Below are positions 4,613 through 5,131 of a stretch of 5,131 nucleotides of DNA, piece after piece. The notes below the pieces were generated by a model. That model was not told where the DNA came from and did not search any database. It was given only the letters and a program-made list of their open reading frames with translations. The first letter of the stretch is position 1; every line of letters starts with the position of its first letter. Origin of the DNA: Pseudomonadota bacterium (GTDB taxonomy: Bacteria; Pseudomonadota; Alphaproteobacteria; Rhizobiales; Beijerinckiaceae); NCBI GenBank assembly GCA_023426505.1, contig JAFAAP010000083.1, positions 1 through 5,131 of the forward strand, in the 5' to 3' direction. The position numbers and the translations under genes are program-made.

Positions 4613-5131
4613 TCACAGGGTGCCGCGCTCAGGCGGCTTCGCCTTCTCCTCGTACTGCCGGTAGACGGCCTGGGCGACGGCCAGCAGCTCGTCGCGGCCG
4701 ATGCTGCCGGTCACCACGTAGGAGCAGCCCTCGTCGATCCACGAGAAGGCCGAGATCCCGTTCTGGCTCTCGAACCGGAAGGCCGTCTCCTTCTCGGCCG
4801 CGCTGGAGCGGGCATAGAGCGTCAGCCGCTGGCCGCCGTCATTCTGGTACATGAAGAGAGCCGCAGGCTCCGCCCCCGCTGGCAGGAGGCGGCCGCCGAT
4901 GAGGCGGTAGCCCTGGCCGGTCAGGTTCGGGGCCACGAGCGAGTGGCCGACGCGGCGCGACAGCCACTGGACGAGATGGGCCTCCTGGTCGGCCGCGACC
5001 TCCACCGGGTGCAGCCGCTCGCCCACATAGGTCCGGTAGGCCGTGATCGCGTCCCGAGCGACGTTGTCCGAAGCGGCTTGTCGCAGCGGCAGGCCATCGG
5101 CTGCGAGAAACGCTCCCCCCGCGGCGCCGAC
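4613..5131 (-). CDS. Transmembrane anti-sigma factor, RsiW/COG5662-like (C-terminal 172 residues, cut by window edge)
   Basis: The C-terminal portion of a membrane-anchored anti-sigma factor, which would hold an ECF sigma factor inactive at the inner membrane. The frame is open through 5131, and the sequence at the edge, VGAAGGAFLA, looks like the end of the single transmembrane helix. The extracytoplasmic part follows: ARDAITAYRTYVGERLHPVEV with the typical HPVEV segment, EEAHLVQWL-like AHLVQWLSRRVGH, APNLTGQGYRLIGGRLLP, AALFMYQNDGGQRLTLYAR, TAFRFESQNGISAFSWID and a final RDELLAVAQAVYRQYEE helix. I recognise this arrangement from alphaproteobacterial proteins annotated as anti-sigma or transmembrane regulators. 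The GTG at 5026 is an internal Val, not the start. The sigma-binding N-terminus (and any zinc motif) and the partner sigma gene would lie to the right. Family call is good; the partner and signal are unknown. Confidence 0.78.
   Translation of the reverse strand, partial: VGAAGGAFLAADGLPLRQAASDNVARDAITAYRTYVGERLHPVEVAADQEAHLVQWLSRRVGHSLVAPNLTGQGYRLIGGRLLPAGAEPAALFMYQNDGGQRLTLYARSSAAEKETAFRFESQNGISAFSWIDEGCSYVVTGSIGRDELLAVAQAVYRQYEEKAKPPERGTL

Noticed and set aside
1..5131. Mobile element, CRISPR array or defence system
   Set aside because: No transposase, integrase, terminal repeats, regularly spaced repeats or defence-gene domains were seen, and composition and codon use are even across all genes.

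Overview
The window is a GC-rich stretch of ordinary bacterial chromosome with dense, short-spaced genes. Third-position G/C codon use, the protein families and a C-T-C-T-C-C-C-C palindrome of a kind common between genes in this group suggest an alphaproteobacterium, probably Hyphomicrobiales/Methylobacteriaceae-like. That placement is inferred from composition and protein flavour, not from any marker gene.

Left part (1-1185, minus strand): the 3' half of an iron-chelate/cobalamin-type ABC importer operon. It holds a complete FecCD-family permease, whose stop overlaps (ATGA) the start of a FecE/BtuD-type ATPase that runs off the left edge. The ATPase carries a proline at the Walker A Ser/Thr position, the most unusual residue in the window. 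No substrate-binding protein lies 5' of the permease.

Middle (1186-1441): a 256-base divergent intergenic region with two small inverted repeats, one a perfect 11-bp stem, and weak candidate promoters on each side.

Right-middle (1442-4602, plus strand): a class I/II PLP aminotransferase, a periplasmic putrescine-binding protein (PotF family) and a secreted SIMPL-domain (YggE-like) protein. Hairpins lie around the potF stop and between potF and the SIMPL gene. The potG/H/I transporter genes that often accompany potF do not follow it, so this binding protein is locally an orphan.

Right edge (4613-5131, minus strand): the C-terminal part of a membrane anti-sigma factor of the RsiW/COG5662 kind, convergent with the SIMPL gene and cut by the window end.

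The genes do not form one pathway. They are a metal-chelate importer, an amino-acid-type aminotransferase, a polyamine receptor, an envelope protein and an envelope-stress regulator side by side. I found no mobile element, CRISPR array, RNA gene or convincing new multi-gene system. The observations worth following are residue-level departures from family norms and the intergenic structures.
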